DNA from: Salinilacustrithrix flava | Lineage (GTDB): Bacteria; Actinomycetota; Acidimicrobiia; Acidimicrobiales; Salinilacustritrichaceae | Assembly: GCF_041228405.1 (NCBI RefSeq) | Contig: NZ_CP133888.1 | Location: forward strand, 868,001 to 932,000 | Length of the DNA: 64,000 nucleotides | Direction of reading: 5' to 3' | In this document: piece by piece, positions 17,299-26,266 of the stretch | Layout: each line of letters opens with the position of its first letter | Numbering within the stretch: position 1 is the first letter of the stretch | Program-made: the position numbers and the translations under genes | The notes under the pieces: model-generated | Seen by the model: the letters and a program-made list of their open reading frames with translations, nothing else | The model's database searches: none | What the model was told of the DNA's origin: nothing

Positions 17299-18227
17299 CG
17301 CCGGCCTCCCGGTGCGCCGAGGTGCTCGAGGACGAGCTCGGCCGTGGCCTCGGGTGCCTCGATGTGGACGAAGTGGCCGACGTCGGGCACCTCGACGACG
17401 CGGGCCTGGCGGGGCAGGTAGGGCCACACATCGCCGGTCTTGGTGCCCCAGCCCATCGGCTCGGGCTCGCTGCCGAGGACGACGAGGAACGGGATGGTGA
17501 TGTCGGGCAGCCGGTAGAGCGACCACTCGGGCCGCCACGGGCCGAAGCCGCCCATGCGCAGGCTCGGGTCGATCTTCCAGCGCCAGCCGTCCTCGTCCCG
17601 GCGGGCACCGATGGTGACGAGGTACTCCAGCCACTCCAGCGACAGGCGGGGGTTCATCTGCGACCGCCGCTGGGCCAGCTCCTCGATGGTGCCGGGCTTG
17701 CGGGAGTTGGTCGCCGATCGGCGCCGGTGGTCGAGCCAGCCGGCGAGGTCGTCGGCGAGCAGCTTCGTGCGGTCGTGGTCCTGCACGTCGGGCATCGACC
17801 GGTGGCTCGGCACCCCGTCGATGTTCACGAGCGAGCTGATGCGGCCGGGCAGCGACGCTGCCAGCTGGCTCATGAGCGAACCGCCCTTCGAGTGCCCGAT
17901 GACGGGGACGGGGTCCGGCGTCACCGAGTCGAACACGGCGAGGGCGTCGCGGATGTCGGCCTCCCACTGGTACAGCGGGGCGTGCTCGGAGTCGCCGTGG
18001 CCGCGCTGGTCCCAGGACACGACCCGCCACCCGGCGTCGGCCAGCAGCGGTGCGAACACGTCGTAGGTGCCGGCGAAGTCGAACCCACCGTGGGCCAGCA
18101 GCACGGGCGGCGCGGCCTCGTCACCCCACTCGTGCACGGCCAGGCTGATGCCCGTGGTGTCGACCCGGCGGTGGCGATCGGGGCGGCGGGCGCCCGGGTA
18201 GGTGCGGGTCTCGGCTGGGCTCGTCAC
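17295..18227 (-). CDS. Alpha/beta hydrolase
   Basis: 310 aa from a GTG at 18227, divergent from the flippase-like gene. It has LLAHGGFDFAGTYD (oxyanion region), SWDQRGHGDSEH, the nucleophile elbow VIGHSKGG and the terminal GHFVHIEAP with the catalytic His, so the triad looks complete. The substrate cannot be told from sequence; epoxide hydrolases, esterases and dehalogenase-like proteins share this pattern. The 4-nt overlap with the nucleophile-less hydrolase suggests that the two proteins work together. Confidence 0.85.
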   Translation of the reverse strand: MTSPAETRTYPGARRPDRHRRVDTTGISLAVHEWGDEAAPPVLLAHGGFDFAGTYDVFAPLLADAGWRVVSWDQRGHGDSEHAPLYQWEADIRDALAVFDSVTPDPVPVIGHSKGGSLMSQLAASLPGRISSLVNIDGVPSHRSMPDVQDHDRTKLLADDLAGWLDHRRRSATNSRKPGTIEELAQRRSQMNPRLSLEWLEYLVTIGARRDEDGWRWKIDPSLRMGGFGPWRPEWSLYRLPDITIPFLVVLGSEPEPMGWGTKTGDVWPYLPRQARVVEVPDVGHFVHIEAPEATAELVLEHLGAPGGRR

Positions 18228-18263
18228 AGGCCAGGACCATACGTCGAAGTAGCCTCGCCGGCG

Positions 18264-19583
18264 ATGGTCGCCGACCCTGGCACGACCGGCCGGGCCGGGA
18301 AGCATCGCCACCTGCTCGCCGGGTCGGCTGCCCTCGTCGTGGGCGCGGCCGTGCAGGCCGTGACCGGTGCGGTCTTCTGGCTCGTGGCCGCTCGCATGGA
18401 CACCACCGACGACGTCGGCCGCGCCACCGCGCTGTTCACCTCGATCCTCTTCATCGCCTACCTGGCCGGGCTGGGCCTGCAGGTCTCCCTCGCCCGGTTC
18501 GCCCCGGGCCGGGACCGGGAGTCCCACACCGTGTTCTCCTGGGCGGTGCTGGCCACGGTGGTGTCGGCCACGGTCGTCGCCAGCGGGTACCTCCTGGCCG
18601 TCGACACCGAGGCGACCAGGTCGCTGACCGACTGGCACCCGGTGCTCGGACCGGCGCTGTTCGTCACCGGCGCCATCGGGGCTGCGCTCACGCTCATCGT
18701 CGACGTCCGCTGGATGACGGTCCGCCGCTGGGCGCTCGTGCTCGTGCGGATCACCGTGGTCGGAGCGCTGCGGTTCCCGCTGCTGTTCCTGGTGCCGGCG
18801 GGCAGCCACCACACGGTGCACCTGTTCGCGGTCGCCGCCCTGCCCCTCATCGTCACCGGGGTGGGAGGCGTGCTCGCCATGCCCCGCATCAGCGGCATGG
18901 GCCACCGGCTGTTCCCCCTGCCCACCTCGGGCGGCGCCGCCATCCGCTACTCGGCGGTCAACTACGTCTCGACGCTGGCGTACCAGGCGCCGCAGTTCGT
19001 GCTGCCCGTCATCGTGCTGCTGTCGGTCGACCCCGACCGCAACGCGGCGTTCTACGTGGCGTGGGGCATCACCAGCATCGTGCTCTACGTGCCGATGGCC
19101 ATCGGCCAGGCGCTGCTCGCCGAGGGCGGCAAGGACGGCGCGGAGCTGCGCGGCCAGGTCCGGGTCGTGCTCGTGGGGACGAGCGCCCTGATGGGCCTCG
19201 CCGCCGTCGTCGCCTGGGCCGGTCGGGAGCTGGTGACCGTCGTCTACGGCGCCGACTACGAGGACGCGGCACGGATCCTGCCGGCGCTGGTCGTGGCCGG
19301 CATCCCATGGGCGGTCACGTCGGTGTACCTGACCGAGGCGCGGGTGCTGCACCGCCACCTCCCGACCGTGGCGATCACGGGGGTGCTGACGGTGGCGATC
19401 CTGGTGCCGGCACTGGTGCTCGTGCCCGACGACGGCATCGACGGGGCGACCCGTGCGTTCCTGCTGGGGAACGTGGCCGCCGCCGTCGTGGCCGTGGCCT
19501 TCCACCGGTTCGGCCGGCGGCGACGGGTCACCGCCGTGCCGGAGCCGGGATCGGTCGAGGACGGACTCGCCCTGCACCCCTGA
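18264..19583 (+). CDS. Flippase-like multi-pass membrane protein (MATE/Wzx superfamily)
   Basis: 439 aa with about twelve hydrophobic segments and short polar loops, beginning ATG 18264 (KHRHLLAGSAALVVGAAVQA). The layout, the NYVSTLAYQAPQFVLPVI stretch in the middle and the late YGADYEDAA loop are typical of polysaccharide-type lipid-linked oligosaccharide flippases. The cargo is unknown; no glycan-assembly cluster is adjacent, only the GH38 mannosidase downstream on the other strand. Confidence 0.75.
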   Translation: MVADPGTTGRAGKHRHLLAGSAALVVGAAVQAVTGAVFWLVAARMDTTDDVGRATALFTSILFIAYLAGLGLQVSLARFAPGRDRESHTVFSWAVLATVVSATVVASGYLLAVDTEATRSLTDWHPVLGPALFVTGAIGAALTLIVDVRWMTVRRWALVLVRITVVGALRFPLLFLVPAGSHHTVHLFAVAALPLIVTGVGGVLAMPRISGMGHRLFPLPTSGGAAIRYSAVNYVSTLAYQAPQFVLPVIVLLSVDPDRNAAFYVAWGITSIVLYVPMAIGQALLAEGGKDGAELRGQVRVVLVGTSALMGLAAVVAWAGRELVTVVYGADYEDAARILPALVVAGIPWAVTSVYLTEARVLHRHLPTVAITGVLTVAILVPALVLVPDDGIDGATRAFLLGNVAAAVVAVAFHRFGRRRRVTAVPEPGSVEDGLALHP

Positions 19584-19616
19584 GGGTGCAGTGCGAGGAC
19601 TCCAGAGCCGGACGAA

Positions 19617-19847
19617 CTACTCGTCCATCTCCTCGTCCATGTCCTCCTCCATCTCGTCGCCCTCTTCCTCGAGCTCGCCGCCGAGGTCTTCGGCCTCGTC
19701 GCCGGTGCTCTCGCCGAGGTCCTCGGCGTCCTGTTCGATGTCGTCGGTGTTCACGTCGTCGTCGTCGTCCCCGCAGGCTGCTGCTCCGAGCAGGAGGGCG
19801 GCGGCGAAGCCGGCACCGAGTGCGCGCTTGGCAAGTTGGTTCTGCAT
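19617..19847 (-). CDS. Small, very acidic lipoprotein
   Basis: 76 aa. MQNQLAKRALGAGFAAALLLGAAAC is a signal peptide with a lipobox-like GAAAC, after which nearly every residue is Asp, Glu or Gly (ending EEDMDEEMDE). A tail this acidic at the outer membrane face could bind divalent cations or act as a spacer. I know no family for it. It has its own small intergenic region (19848-19904) containing a short CTGGC-GAC-GCCAG hairpin. Confidence 0.65.
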   Translation of the reverse strand: MQNQLAKRALGAGFAAALLLGAAACGDDDDDVNTDDIEQDAEDLGESTGDEAEDLGGELEEEGDEMEEDMDEEMDE

Positions 19848-19904
19848 GGTTCGGGTCCGTAACCGGGCGCTGGCGACGCCAGAACCCGGACCGTGACATC
19901 GGGC

Positions 19905-22900
19905 TCAGGTGCGCAGGCGCAGGGTCCGGACCTCGAACGGGCGCAGCTCGAGGGCCACCCCCTCGGCGGCCAGGTCGACATCGCCGAGCGGCCGCTCCAG
20001 CAGATCGCACGTCGCCGCGGTGAACACCGGCGCAGCGGCGCGCAGCGTGGTCCGGGCCCGGCCGCCGAAGGCCTCGTGCAGGCGCACGACCAGGTCGCCG
20101 GAGCCGTCATCGGCGGCCTTCACCGCGGTGATCACGACGCCCGGGTGGTCGACGGACACGACCGACGGCTGCGGCGCACCCTCGACCAGGCGCACCGGCG
20201 CGTTCAGCGCCCACGACTCGGCCAGGACGTCGGCGAGCCCGTCGGCGTGGGGCAGCAGCGCGTAGGTGAACCGGTGGGCGCCGCGGTCGGCGTCGGGATC
20301 CGGGTAGCGCGTGGCTCGCAGGAGCGTGAGCCGCATCGTCGTGCTGGTGGCGTCGCCCAGGCAGTCGTGGCCGTACTTCGAGTCGTTCAGCAGGGCGACC
20401 CCGCACCCCGGCTCGGCGACGTCGGCCCAGAAGTGGCCGCACACCTCGAACCGGGCGGCGTCCCAGGAGGTGTTGCGGTGCGTGGGCCGGCGCACGTGGC
20501 CGTACTGCACGTCGTAGCGGGCCTCGTCGGCCCGCAGGTCGAGAGGGAAGGCCACCTTCAGGAGCTTCTCGTCCTCGTGCCAGTCGACCTCGCACTCCAC
20601 GTCGAGGCGGGCCGACCCGGCCCGGAGCACGTAGATCTGGGTGATGGAGGACGAACCGAACCGGCGCCGGACCTGCACGGTCGCCTGCATGGGTCCATCC
20701 TCGCCCACGTCGACCGCGTCGGCGTCGGTGAGCTCCTCGGGCGGAAGGCGCAGCGTGTGCTGGTCGATGTCCCAGGCGTCGTAGGTGTTCGGGTGGTCGG
20801 GGAACAGCTGGAGCACGTTGGCCGGCCCGGCCAGCAGCTCGCGGTCGAGCCGCAGGTCGACCAGGGAGGTGAGCGTGCCGTCGGGCCCGACCACCGCCCG
20901 GACGACGCCGTTGGTCAGCACGATCCTGTCGCCGTCGCGCTCGACGTGGGCAGGGGCGGTGCCGGCCGGGAGCTCGTGGCTGACCGGGCCCATCCCGTGC
21001 GCGGGCGCGTCGACCCACACCTCGCCGTCGCCGGTGGCGACCACTCCGCGGACCGCGAACGGCGCCGGATTGGCCGCCACCACCCCGTTCTGGCCTACCG
21101 ATTCCCCCGCTGGCGGGGTCGGATGCAGGCCAGAACGGAGCGGGAGGGCGGTGGCGAGCAGGTCCTCGACCTCGGCGAGCAGCTCGGCGTGGGCGGCCTC
21201 GGTGTCGTCGTGCACCCAAGCGATGGAGCTGCCCGGGATGATGTCGTGGAACTGGTGCAGGAGCAGCACCTTCCACAGCCGCTCGAGGTCGGCGAGGGGG
21301 GCGTCGGCGCCGGTGGGCGCGCCGGGCGCGGTCCACAGCTCGAGCTCGCGCAGGGCGAGCTCGCCGCGCCGGTTGCCCCACTTGGTGCGGGCCTGGGTGG
21401 TGTAGGTGCCCCGGTGCATCTCGAAGTACAGCTCGCCGCGCCACACCGGCGCGTCCGGGTACTCGTCGCGTGCGGCCTCGAAGAACGCTGCCGGCGATTC
21501 GATGGCGAGACGGGGCAGGCCGTCGATGCCGGCCCCGTCCTCGCCGGACACCCGCCGGGCCCGCTCGAGCATCTCCCGGGTCGGTCCCCCGCCGCCGTCG
21601 CCGTGGCCGAACAGGTACATCGACCGGCTCGAGCCGCCCTTGTCCCGGAAGTTGCGCACGGCGTAGGCCAGCTCGGAGGGCACGACCTCGCCGTTGTAGG
21701 TGTCGGCCGGCGGGAAGTGGGTGAAGATCCGGGTGCCGTCGATGCCCTCCCACCAGAAGGTGTGGTGCGGGAACCGGTTGGTCTGGTTCCACGACAGCTT
21801 CTGGGTGAGGAAGAACTCGCAGCCGGCCTGGGCCATCAGCTGGGGCAGGTTCCCGGCGTAGCCGAACACGTCGGGGATCCACACGATGCGGTTCCCCGGC
21901 TCGACACCCTCGCCGAAGTGGTCGAGGAACCAGCGGCGACCCCACACCAGCTGGCGGGCCAGGGACTCACCGGAGGGCAGGTTGGCGTCGGCCTCCACCC
22001 ACATCGACCCGACGGGCACGAAGCGTCCCTCGGCCACCTTCTCGGCGATGCGGGCGAACAGCTCGGGCTGCTGCTCCTCGATCCAGGCGTACTGGGCCGC
22101 CTGGGAGCAGGCGAAGCGGTACTCGGGGTACTCGTCCATGAGCGTGACCGCGGAGGAGAACGTGCGGGCGCATTTGCGCATGGTCTCGCGCAGCGGCCAG
22201 AGCCAGGCCGAGTCGATGTGGGCGTGGCCGATCGCCGACATGCGGTGGGCGTGGTCGCTGGCGTCCCGGGCCAGCATCGGCGCCAGCACGGCGCGGGCAT
22301 CGACCGCGGTCTCTGCGGGTCGGGCCGGGTCGAGCGCATCGACCGCGGCGTCGATGGCCCGCAGCAGCTCGTGGCGCCGGGGGTCGTCGAGGCCGAGCTC
22401 GCGCATCAGGCCGCCGAGCACCTGCAGGTCGAGGTCGAGGTGCCAGACCGCGTCGTTGCGCACGGCGAGCTCGGCGCGGTTGAGGCGGTAGAGGAGGTCC
22501 TCCCCGGCGGTGGCCGGGTCGCCGAGCGGGGTCGGCCGGTAGGACGTGGCCACAACCGGGTTGGCGGCGGCCTCGACCAGCACGTCGATCGTGCCGTCGT
22601 CGTCGGCCACGAGGCCGACGGGCACGGCCTGGTGCATCGGGTGGATGCCCCGGATCGGCCCGCCGCCGGCGGTGCGGAACAGGAGCCCCTCGGACTGGAA
22701 CCCGGCACCGACGCCGGTGGAGAAGTCCACGATGGCCTCGACGGTCTCCCCGGCCCACGCGTCGGGCACCCGACCCTGCAGCCGGAACCACGTCGTCCCC
22801 CAGGGCTTCCCCCACCGCCCACCGATCTCGAAGGGGTCGAACCCGACGGCAGCGAGGTGCTCCCGGGCGTCGGCCACGGGGACCGGCTCCCCCGGCAGGT

Positions 22901-23009
22901 GCCAGGCGGTGACCTCGAGCGGCGTCCCCGGTCCGTGGATGTGGGGACGGATCCGGTCGCTGATCGTGCGGCGGATCCGGGTCTCGGCGAGGTCACGATC
23001 GTCGTGCAC
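19905..23009 (-). CDS. Alpha-mannosidase, glycoside hydrolase family 38
   Basis: 1034 aa, GTG start at 23009. GH38 catalytic features are visible: HAHIDSAWLWP (zinc ligands H and D), IPDVFGYAGNLPQ with the nucleophile Asp, and FFLTQKLSWNQTNRFP; a long beta domain follows. Family members hydrolyse alpha-mannosides by a zinc-dependent retaining mechanism. No signal peptide, so cytoplasmic, consistent with turnover of imported or recycled mannosyl glycans. A 54-bp palindromic segment (21085-21138) is read through in frame in the linker between the catalytic and beta domains. Confidence 0.93.
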   Translation of the reverse strand: MHDDRDLAETRIRRTISDRIRPHIHGPGTPLEVTAWHLPGEPVPVADAREHLAAVGFDPFEIGGRWGKPWGTTWFRLQGRVPDAWAGETVEAIVDFSTGVGAGFQSEGLLFRTAGGGPIRGIHPMHQAVPVGLVADDDGTIDVLVEAAANPVVATSYRPTPLGDPATAGEDLLYRLNRAELAVRNDAVWHLDLDLQVLGGLMRELGLDDPRRHELLRAIDAAVDALDPARPAETAVDARAVLAPMLARDASDHAHRMSAIGHAHIDSAWLWPLRETMRKCARTFSSAVTLMDEYPEYRFACSQAAQYAWIEEQQPELFARIAEKVAEGRFVPVGSMWVEADANLPSGESLARQLVWGRRWFLDHFGEGVEPGNRIVWIPDVFGYAGNLPQLMAQAGCEFFLTQKLSWNQTNRFPHHTFWWEGIDGTRIFTHFPPADTYNGEVVPSELAYAVRNFRDKGGSSRSMYLFGHGDGGGGPTREMLERARRVSGEDGAGIDGLPRLAIESPAAFFEAARDEYPDAPVWRGELYFEMHRGTYTTQARTKWGNRRGELALRELELWTAPGAPTGADAPLADLERLWKVLLLHQFHDIIPGSSIAWVHDDTEAAHAELLAEVEDLLATALPLRSGLHPTPPAGESVGQNGVVAANPAPFAVRGVVATGDGEVWVDAPAHGMGPVSHELPAGTAPAHVERDGDRIVLTNGVVRAVVGPDGTLTSLVDLRLDRELLAGPANVLQLFPDHPNTYDAWDIDQHTLRLPPEELTDADAVDVGEDGPMQATVQVRRRFGSSSITQIYVLRAGSARLDVECEVDWHEDEKLLKVAFPLDLRADEARYDVQYGHVRRPTHRNTSWDAARFEVCGHFWADVAEPGCGVALLNDSKYGHDCLGDATSTTMRLTLLRATRYPDPDADRGAHRFTYALLPHADGLADVLAESWALNAPVRLVEGAPQPSVVSVDHPGVVITAVKAADDGSGDLVVRLHEAFGGRARTTLRAAAPVFTAATCDLLERPLGDVDLAAEGVALELRPFEVRTLRLRT
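21085..21138. repeat. Palindromic insertion inside the GH38 gene
   Basis: Perfect 12-bp arms (CCGTTCTGGCCT and its complement) enclose an inner imperfect stem (CCGATTCCCC with GGGGTCGG). The whole is 54 bp, a multiple of three, and is translated in frame as a Pro/Gly-rich stretch. It looks like a small palindromic unit that landed in a coding region. Confidence 0.6.
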
Positions 23010-23074
23010 GCCCGGACTGTACGGCCGCCGGTCCGGGTAGTGCCCTGGCTCCGGACGAACAAAGGAGCAACGAC

Positions 23075-23197
23075 ATGGCCCTCTTCCGCAGCTACGCCAA
23101 GTTCAAGATGGGCAAGGCCGCCTTCGACAAGGCTCGCCGGTGGTGGAAGAAGCGCCAGCGGTCGAAGTCCGGATCGAGGGTGACGGCCCGCCGCTGA
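23075..23197 (+). CDS. 40-aa basic peptide, unknown
   Basis: ATG 23075 preceded by AAAGGAG with good spacing; the product starts MALFRSYAKFKMGKAAFDK and ends in a Lys/Arg-rich run with a double Trp (RRWWKKRQR). Net charge is strongly positive. Codon use is GC3-rich as in real genes here. It could be a membrane- or nucleic-acid-binding peptide; no family is recognised. It lies between the mannosidase start (divergent) and the ferritin-like gene. Confidence 0.55.
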   Translation: MALFRSYAKFKMGKAAFDKARRWWKKRQRSKSGSRVTARR

Positions 23198-23220
23198 GGC
23201 ACCCCTTGCGGCCGGCGCCG

Positions 23221-23243
23221 TCGATAACTACCGTTATTATCGA
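23221..23243. promoter_or_regulatory. AT-rich dyad operator/promoter before the ferritin-like gene
   Basis: TCGATAA and TTATCGA form a 7-bp inverted repeat around CTACCGTTA; inside it TAAC-TACC-GTTA forms a second dyad with 4-nt spacing, the shape of many TetR-type operators. This is one of the few AT-rich spots in the region and lies 51 bp before the start at 23294, so it probably overlaps the promoter. Confidence 0.5.
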
Positions 23244-23293
23244 CGTGCCCCATCGGGGCGCCCGCAGACCGCCACACACCAGGGGAACCCACA

Positions 23294-24439
23294 ATGGCTC
23301 GCACCGACGCCGACATCATCGGCCGCGACGACGTCAACGACCTCGACGCGATCCTCGCCCTCACCAACACCGAGCGCGACGAGGTGATCCACACCGTCCA
23401 GGACAACGCCGACGCGCTGTTCACCTGGGACTACGAGCGGTCGCGCCCGCCGCTGATCAAGCTGTACGAGAAGGCCAAGAACTCCCAGTGGAACGGTGAG
23501 ACCGACCTGGACTGGTCGATCGAGGTCGACCAGGAGAAGCTGGCCGCCGAGAGCCCGATGACGCCGACGGTCGAGGGCTGGGAGGCGCTCGGCGCCGACT
23601 TCAGCGGCACCTCGTTCCAGAGCTGGACCAACAAGGAGTGGCGCCAGTTCCAGATCGAGTCCCAGAACTGGAGCCTCTCGCAGTTCATGCACGGCGAGCA
23701 GGGTGCCCTGATCTGCACCGCCAAGATCGTCGAGACGGTGCCGTGGATCGATGCCAAGTACTACGCCGCCACCCAGGTCATGGACGAGGCCCGCCACGTC
23801 GAGGTCTTCGCCAAGTACCTCGACACGAAGCTGTCGGGCCACTACCCGATCAACCACCACCTCAAGATGCTGCTCGACGACATCATCCTCGACAGCCGGT
23901 GGGACATGACCTACCTGGGCATGCAGATCATGGTCGAGGGCCTCGCCCTCGCCGCGTTCGGCATGGCCATGCAGACCACGGACGATCCGCTGCTCAAGCA
24001 GCTCCTCCGCTACGTCATGTCCGACGAGGCCCGCCACGTGGCCTTCGGCGTGCTGTCGCTGCGCGAGTACTACGAGGGCCTCTCCGACAAGGAGATGATG
24101 GACCGCCAGGAGTTCGCCTTCGAGGCCGCCGTCCGCATGCGGGACCGCTTCCTCCAGCAGGAGGTGTGGGAGAACATGGGCATCCCGGTCAAGGAGGCCA
24201 TCTCCATCTTCAAGCAGGACGACCCCGAGCTGAAGAACGAGGACCCCTTCCAGCAGCTCCTCTTCTCCAAGATCGTGCCGAACTGCAAGAAGCTCGGCCT
24301 GCTCGACGCCAACGACGGCTGGCTGCGCAAGCGCTTCGACACGCTCGGCGTCACCCAGTTCGAGGACTGGGTCGACACCGGCGAGGAGTACGAGATGCTC
24401 GACGAGGTCGCCAAGGACCGGGCCGCAGAGACGGCCTGA
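23294..24439 (+). CDS. Ferritin-like diiron protein (R2/AurF-like)
   Basis: 381 aa, mostly helical. Carboxylate/His ligands appear in the right spacing: HGEQGALICTAKIV (E), MDEARHVEVF (ExxH), IMVEGLALAAFG (E) and MSDEARHVAFG (ExxH). This is the two-EARH diiron oxidase layout shared by AurF-type N-oxygenases and related ferritin-like proteins. The reaction is not predictable; oxidation of an amine or lipid is possible. ATG 23294 follows AGGGGAACCCACA. It is expressed behind the dyad at 23221, and DUF4032 follows 20 bp downstream. Confidence 0.8.
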   Translation: MARTDADIIGRDDVNDLDAILALTNTERDEVIHTVQDNADALFTWDYERSRPPLIKLYEKAKNSQWNGETDLDWSIEVDQEKLAAESPMTPTVEGWEALGADFSGTSFQSWTNKEWRQFQIESQNWSLSQFMHGEQGALICTAKIVETVPWIDAKYYAATQVMDEARHVEVFAKYLDTKLSGHYPINHHLKMLLDDIILDSRWDMTYLGMQIMVEGLALAAFGMAMQTTDDPLLKQLLRYVMSDEARHVAFGVLSLREYYEGLSDKEMMDRQEFAFEAAVRMRDRFLQQEVWENMGIPVKEAISIFKQDDPELKNEDPFQQLLFSKIVPNCKKLGLLDANDGWLRKRFDTLGVTQFEDWVDTGEEYEMLDEVAKDRAAETA

Positions 24440-24459
24440 ACAGAGGTACCGTCCGGCCC

Positions 24460-25701
24460 GTGAGCGGGCCCGTACCGGAGATGGAGATCCGGGCCCGGCG
24501 CGGGCACCCGGACTTCCTCGATCTGCCCTGGCAGCTGCCGCTGCTCGAGTGGGACGTCGACAACACCGACGGCCGGCTCGTGCGCATGGCGCACGGCGTG
24601 TCACGACACGTCGTGCGCTTCGTGCAGTACGAGGGGCGCGTCTACGCGCTGAAGTCCACCGAGGAGGCGGTCGCCCACCGCGAGTACGACCTGCTGCGCG
24701 GGCTGGCCGAGTCCCGGTTGCCGGTGGTCGAGGCGGTCGGCGTCGTCACCGGGCGCACCTCCCCCGACGGCGAGCCCCTCGGCGCGGTGCTCGTCACCCG
24801 CTACCTGGACTTCGCCCTGCCGTACCGCTACCTGTTCGGCAACCCGACGGGCATGGACCTGCGCCCGCGCCTGGTCGACGCCGGCGTGATCCTGCTGGCG
24901 CGCCTGCACCTGGAGGGCTTCTTCTGGGGCGACTGCTCGCTGAACAACATCCTGTTCCGTCGCGACGCGGGTGCGCTCATGGCGTACCTGGTGGATGCCG
25001 AGACCGGCGAGCACCACCCGTCGATCTCCGACACCATGCGCGAGCACGACCTGGAGATCGCCCGCATCAACATCGCCGGCGACCTCACCGACCTCATGGC
25101 GTCCGGTCGGATCCCCGAGATCGACGTGGTCGACGCGGTCGACGACGTCGTCGCCCGGTACCGGGCGCTCTGGGAGGAGCTCACCCGCGCCGAGGAGTTC
25201 CCGTCATCCGAGCGCCACCTCATCGAGGGGCGCATCCGGCGCCTCGAGGACCTGGGCTTCGACGTGTCCGAGGTGTCGCTGCAGCCGACCAAGGGTGGGA
25301 CCGCCATCCGCATGCGGCCGGTGCTGCTGGAGGAGGGCCACCACGCGCGGGAGCTGGAGCGGCTGACCGGGCTGCGGGTGCAGGAGAACCAGGCCCGGCG
25401 CTTCCTCGCCGACATCACCTCCTGGCAGGCCTACCTGAGCCAGGAGGAGGGGCGCGACGTCCCCCGGGGGGTCGCCGCAGCTCGTTGGCTCGAGGAGGTC
25501 TACGCGCCCCACACCGTGGTGCCACCGGAGCTCGCCGATCGCCTGGAGCCGGCCGAGCTGTTCCACGAGCTGCTCGAGCACCGCTGGTTCCTGTCCGAGC
25601 AGCGGGGTGCCCACGTCAGCAACGACGAGGCGCTGGCGGACTACGTCTCGTCGGTGCTCGGCACCCGCCCGCCGGAGCGCATCGTCGTCGAGGAAGACTG
25701 A
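24460..25701 (+). CDS. DUF4032 protein with LPS-kinase-like domain
   Basis: 413 aa. The N-terminal half is a small-kinase fold: ALKSTEEAVAHREYDLLR (Lys and Glu), LHLEGFFWGDCSLNNILF (catalytic loop D and N) and YLVDAETGE (metal-binding Asp), as in Kdo/LPS kinases; the C-terminal half matches the actinobacterial DUF4032 pattern (SWQAYLSQEEG, EVYAPHTVVPPE, EHRWFLSE). GTG 24460 is taken as start, with AGAGG 13 nt upstream; ATG 24481 is an alternative. The kinase residues seem intact, so phosphotransfer to an unknown target is likely. Confidence 0.8.
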   Translation: MSGPVPEMEIRARRGHPDFLDLPWQLPLLEWDVDNTDGRLVRMAHGVSRHVVRFVQYEGRVYALKSTEEAVAHREYDLLRGLAESRLPVVEAVGVVTGRTSPDGEPLGAVLVTRYLDFALPYRYLFGNPTGMDLRPRLVDAGVILLARLHLEGFFWGDCSLNNILFRRDAGALMAYLVDAETGEHHPSISDTMREHDLEIARINIAGDLTDLMASGRIPEIDVVDAVDDVVARYRALWEELTRAEEFPSSERHLIEGRIRRLEDLGFDVSEVSLQPTKGGTAIRMRPVLLEEGHHARELERLTGLRVQENQARRFLADITSWQAYLSQEEGRDVPRGVAAARWLEEVYAPHTVVPPELADRLEPAELFHELLEHRWFLSEQRGAHVSNDEALADYVSSVLGTRPPERIVVEED

Positions 25702-25862
25702 GGGGCGGGGCAGAAGACCTGGTCGACCGCCCGCCGCGGGAGGTCGATCCCGAGCACGGCGCGCACCAGGAGGCGGCGGCGGTCGGTGAGGTCGGCGACG
25801 TCGTCGGGCCAAGCCGCGGCGGTGTCGGTGACGTCGAGGAGGGGGAGCGGGGAGATCGTCAC
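25641..25862 (-). CDS. Hypothetical small protein, doubtful
   Basis: A 73-codon frame from GTG 25862, with codon third positions as GC-rich as in real genes, that fills the otherwise empty gap after DUF4032 and overlaps that gene's end by 61 nt. The central part reads LDVTDTAAAWPDDVADL then RRRLLVRAVLGIDLP, which looks protein-like. No family is recognised and there is no clear ribosome site. Confidence 0.3.
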   Translation of the reverse strand: MTISPLPLLDVTDTAAAWPDDVADLTDRRRLLVRAVLGIDLPRRAVDQVFCPAPQSSSTTMRSGGRVPSTDET

Positions 25863-25987
25863 GGCATGGTCCTTCTGGCCTAGGTGTCGGCAGGCCATAC
25901 CCCGATCTTGACGACAAATTCAGGCAACGCTGATGCCAGATCCGGAATGGGTCGTACCCGACCCGGTCCGTGCGCCACGATGGGGCG

Positions 25988-26266
25988 ATGGAAGACGAGC
26001 TCGAGGTGCTCCGCCGCCAGATCGACGCCGTCGACGAGCGCTTCGTCGAGCTCCTCGCCGAGCGGTTCCGCATCACCCGGCGAGTCGGCCACATCAAGTC
26101 CGAGCGGGGGCTGCCGGCCCAGGACTCCATCCGCGAGGCACAGATCGACGAGAAGGTCCGGCGCCTCGCTGCCGAGCACGCCCTGGACGAAGGCCTGGTG
26201 TCCGACGTGCTGCGCGCGGTCATCGACCGGGTCGTCGCCGAGCACCGGGAGCTGCACTCGAGATGA
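25988..26266 (+). CDS. Chorismate mutase (AroQ class)
   Basis: 92 aa, three helices. The pattern LRRQIDAVDERFVELLAERFRITRRVGHIKSERGLP matches AroQ mutases: Arg in helix 1 (RRQID), Arg-Ile-x-x-Val and Lys in KSERG, and a C-terminal helix with the expected VLRAVIDRVVAEH. It converts chorismate to prephenate for Phe/Tyr synthesis. The ATG at 25988 is chosen over an upstream in-frame one. The stop overlaps the MOSC gene start by 4 nt. Confidence 0.87.
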   Translation: MEDELEVLRRQIDAVDERFVELLAERFRITRRVGHIKSERGLPAQDSIREAQIDEKVRRLAAEHALDEGLVSDVLRAVIDRVVAEHRELHSR

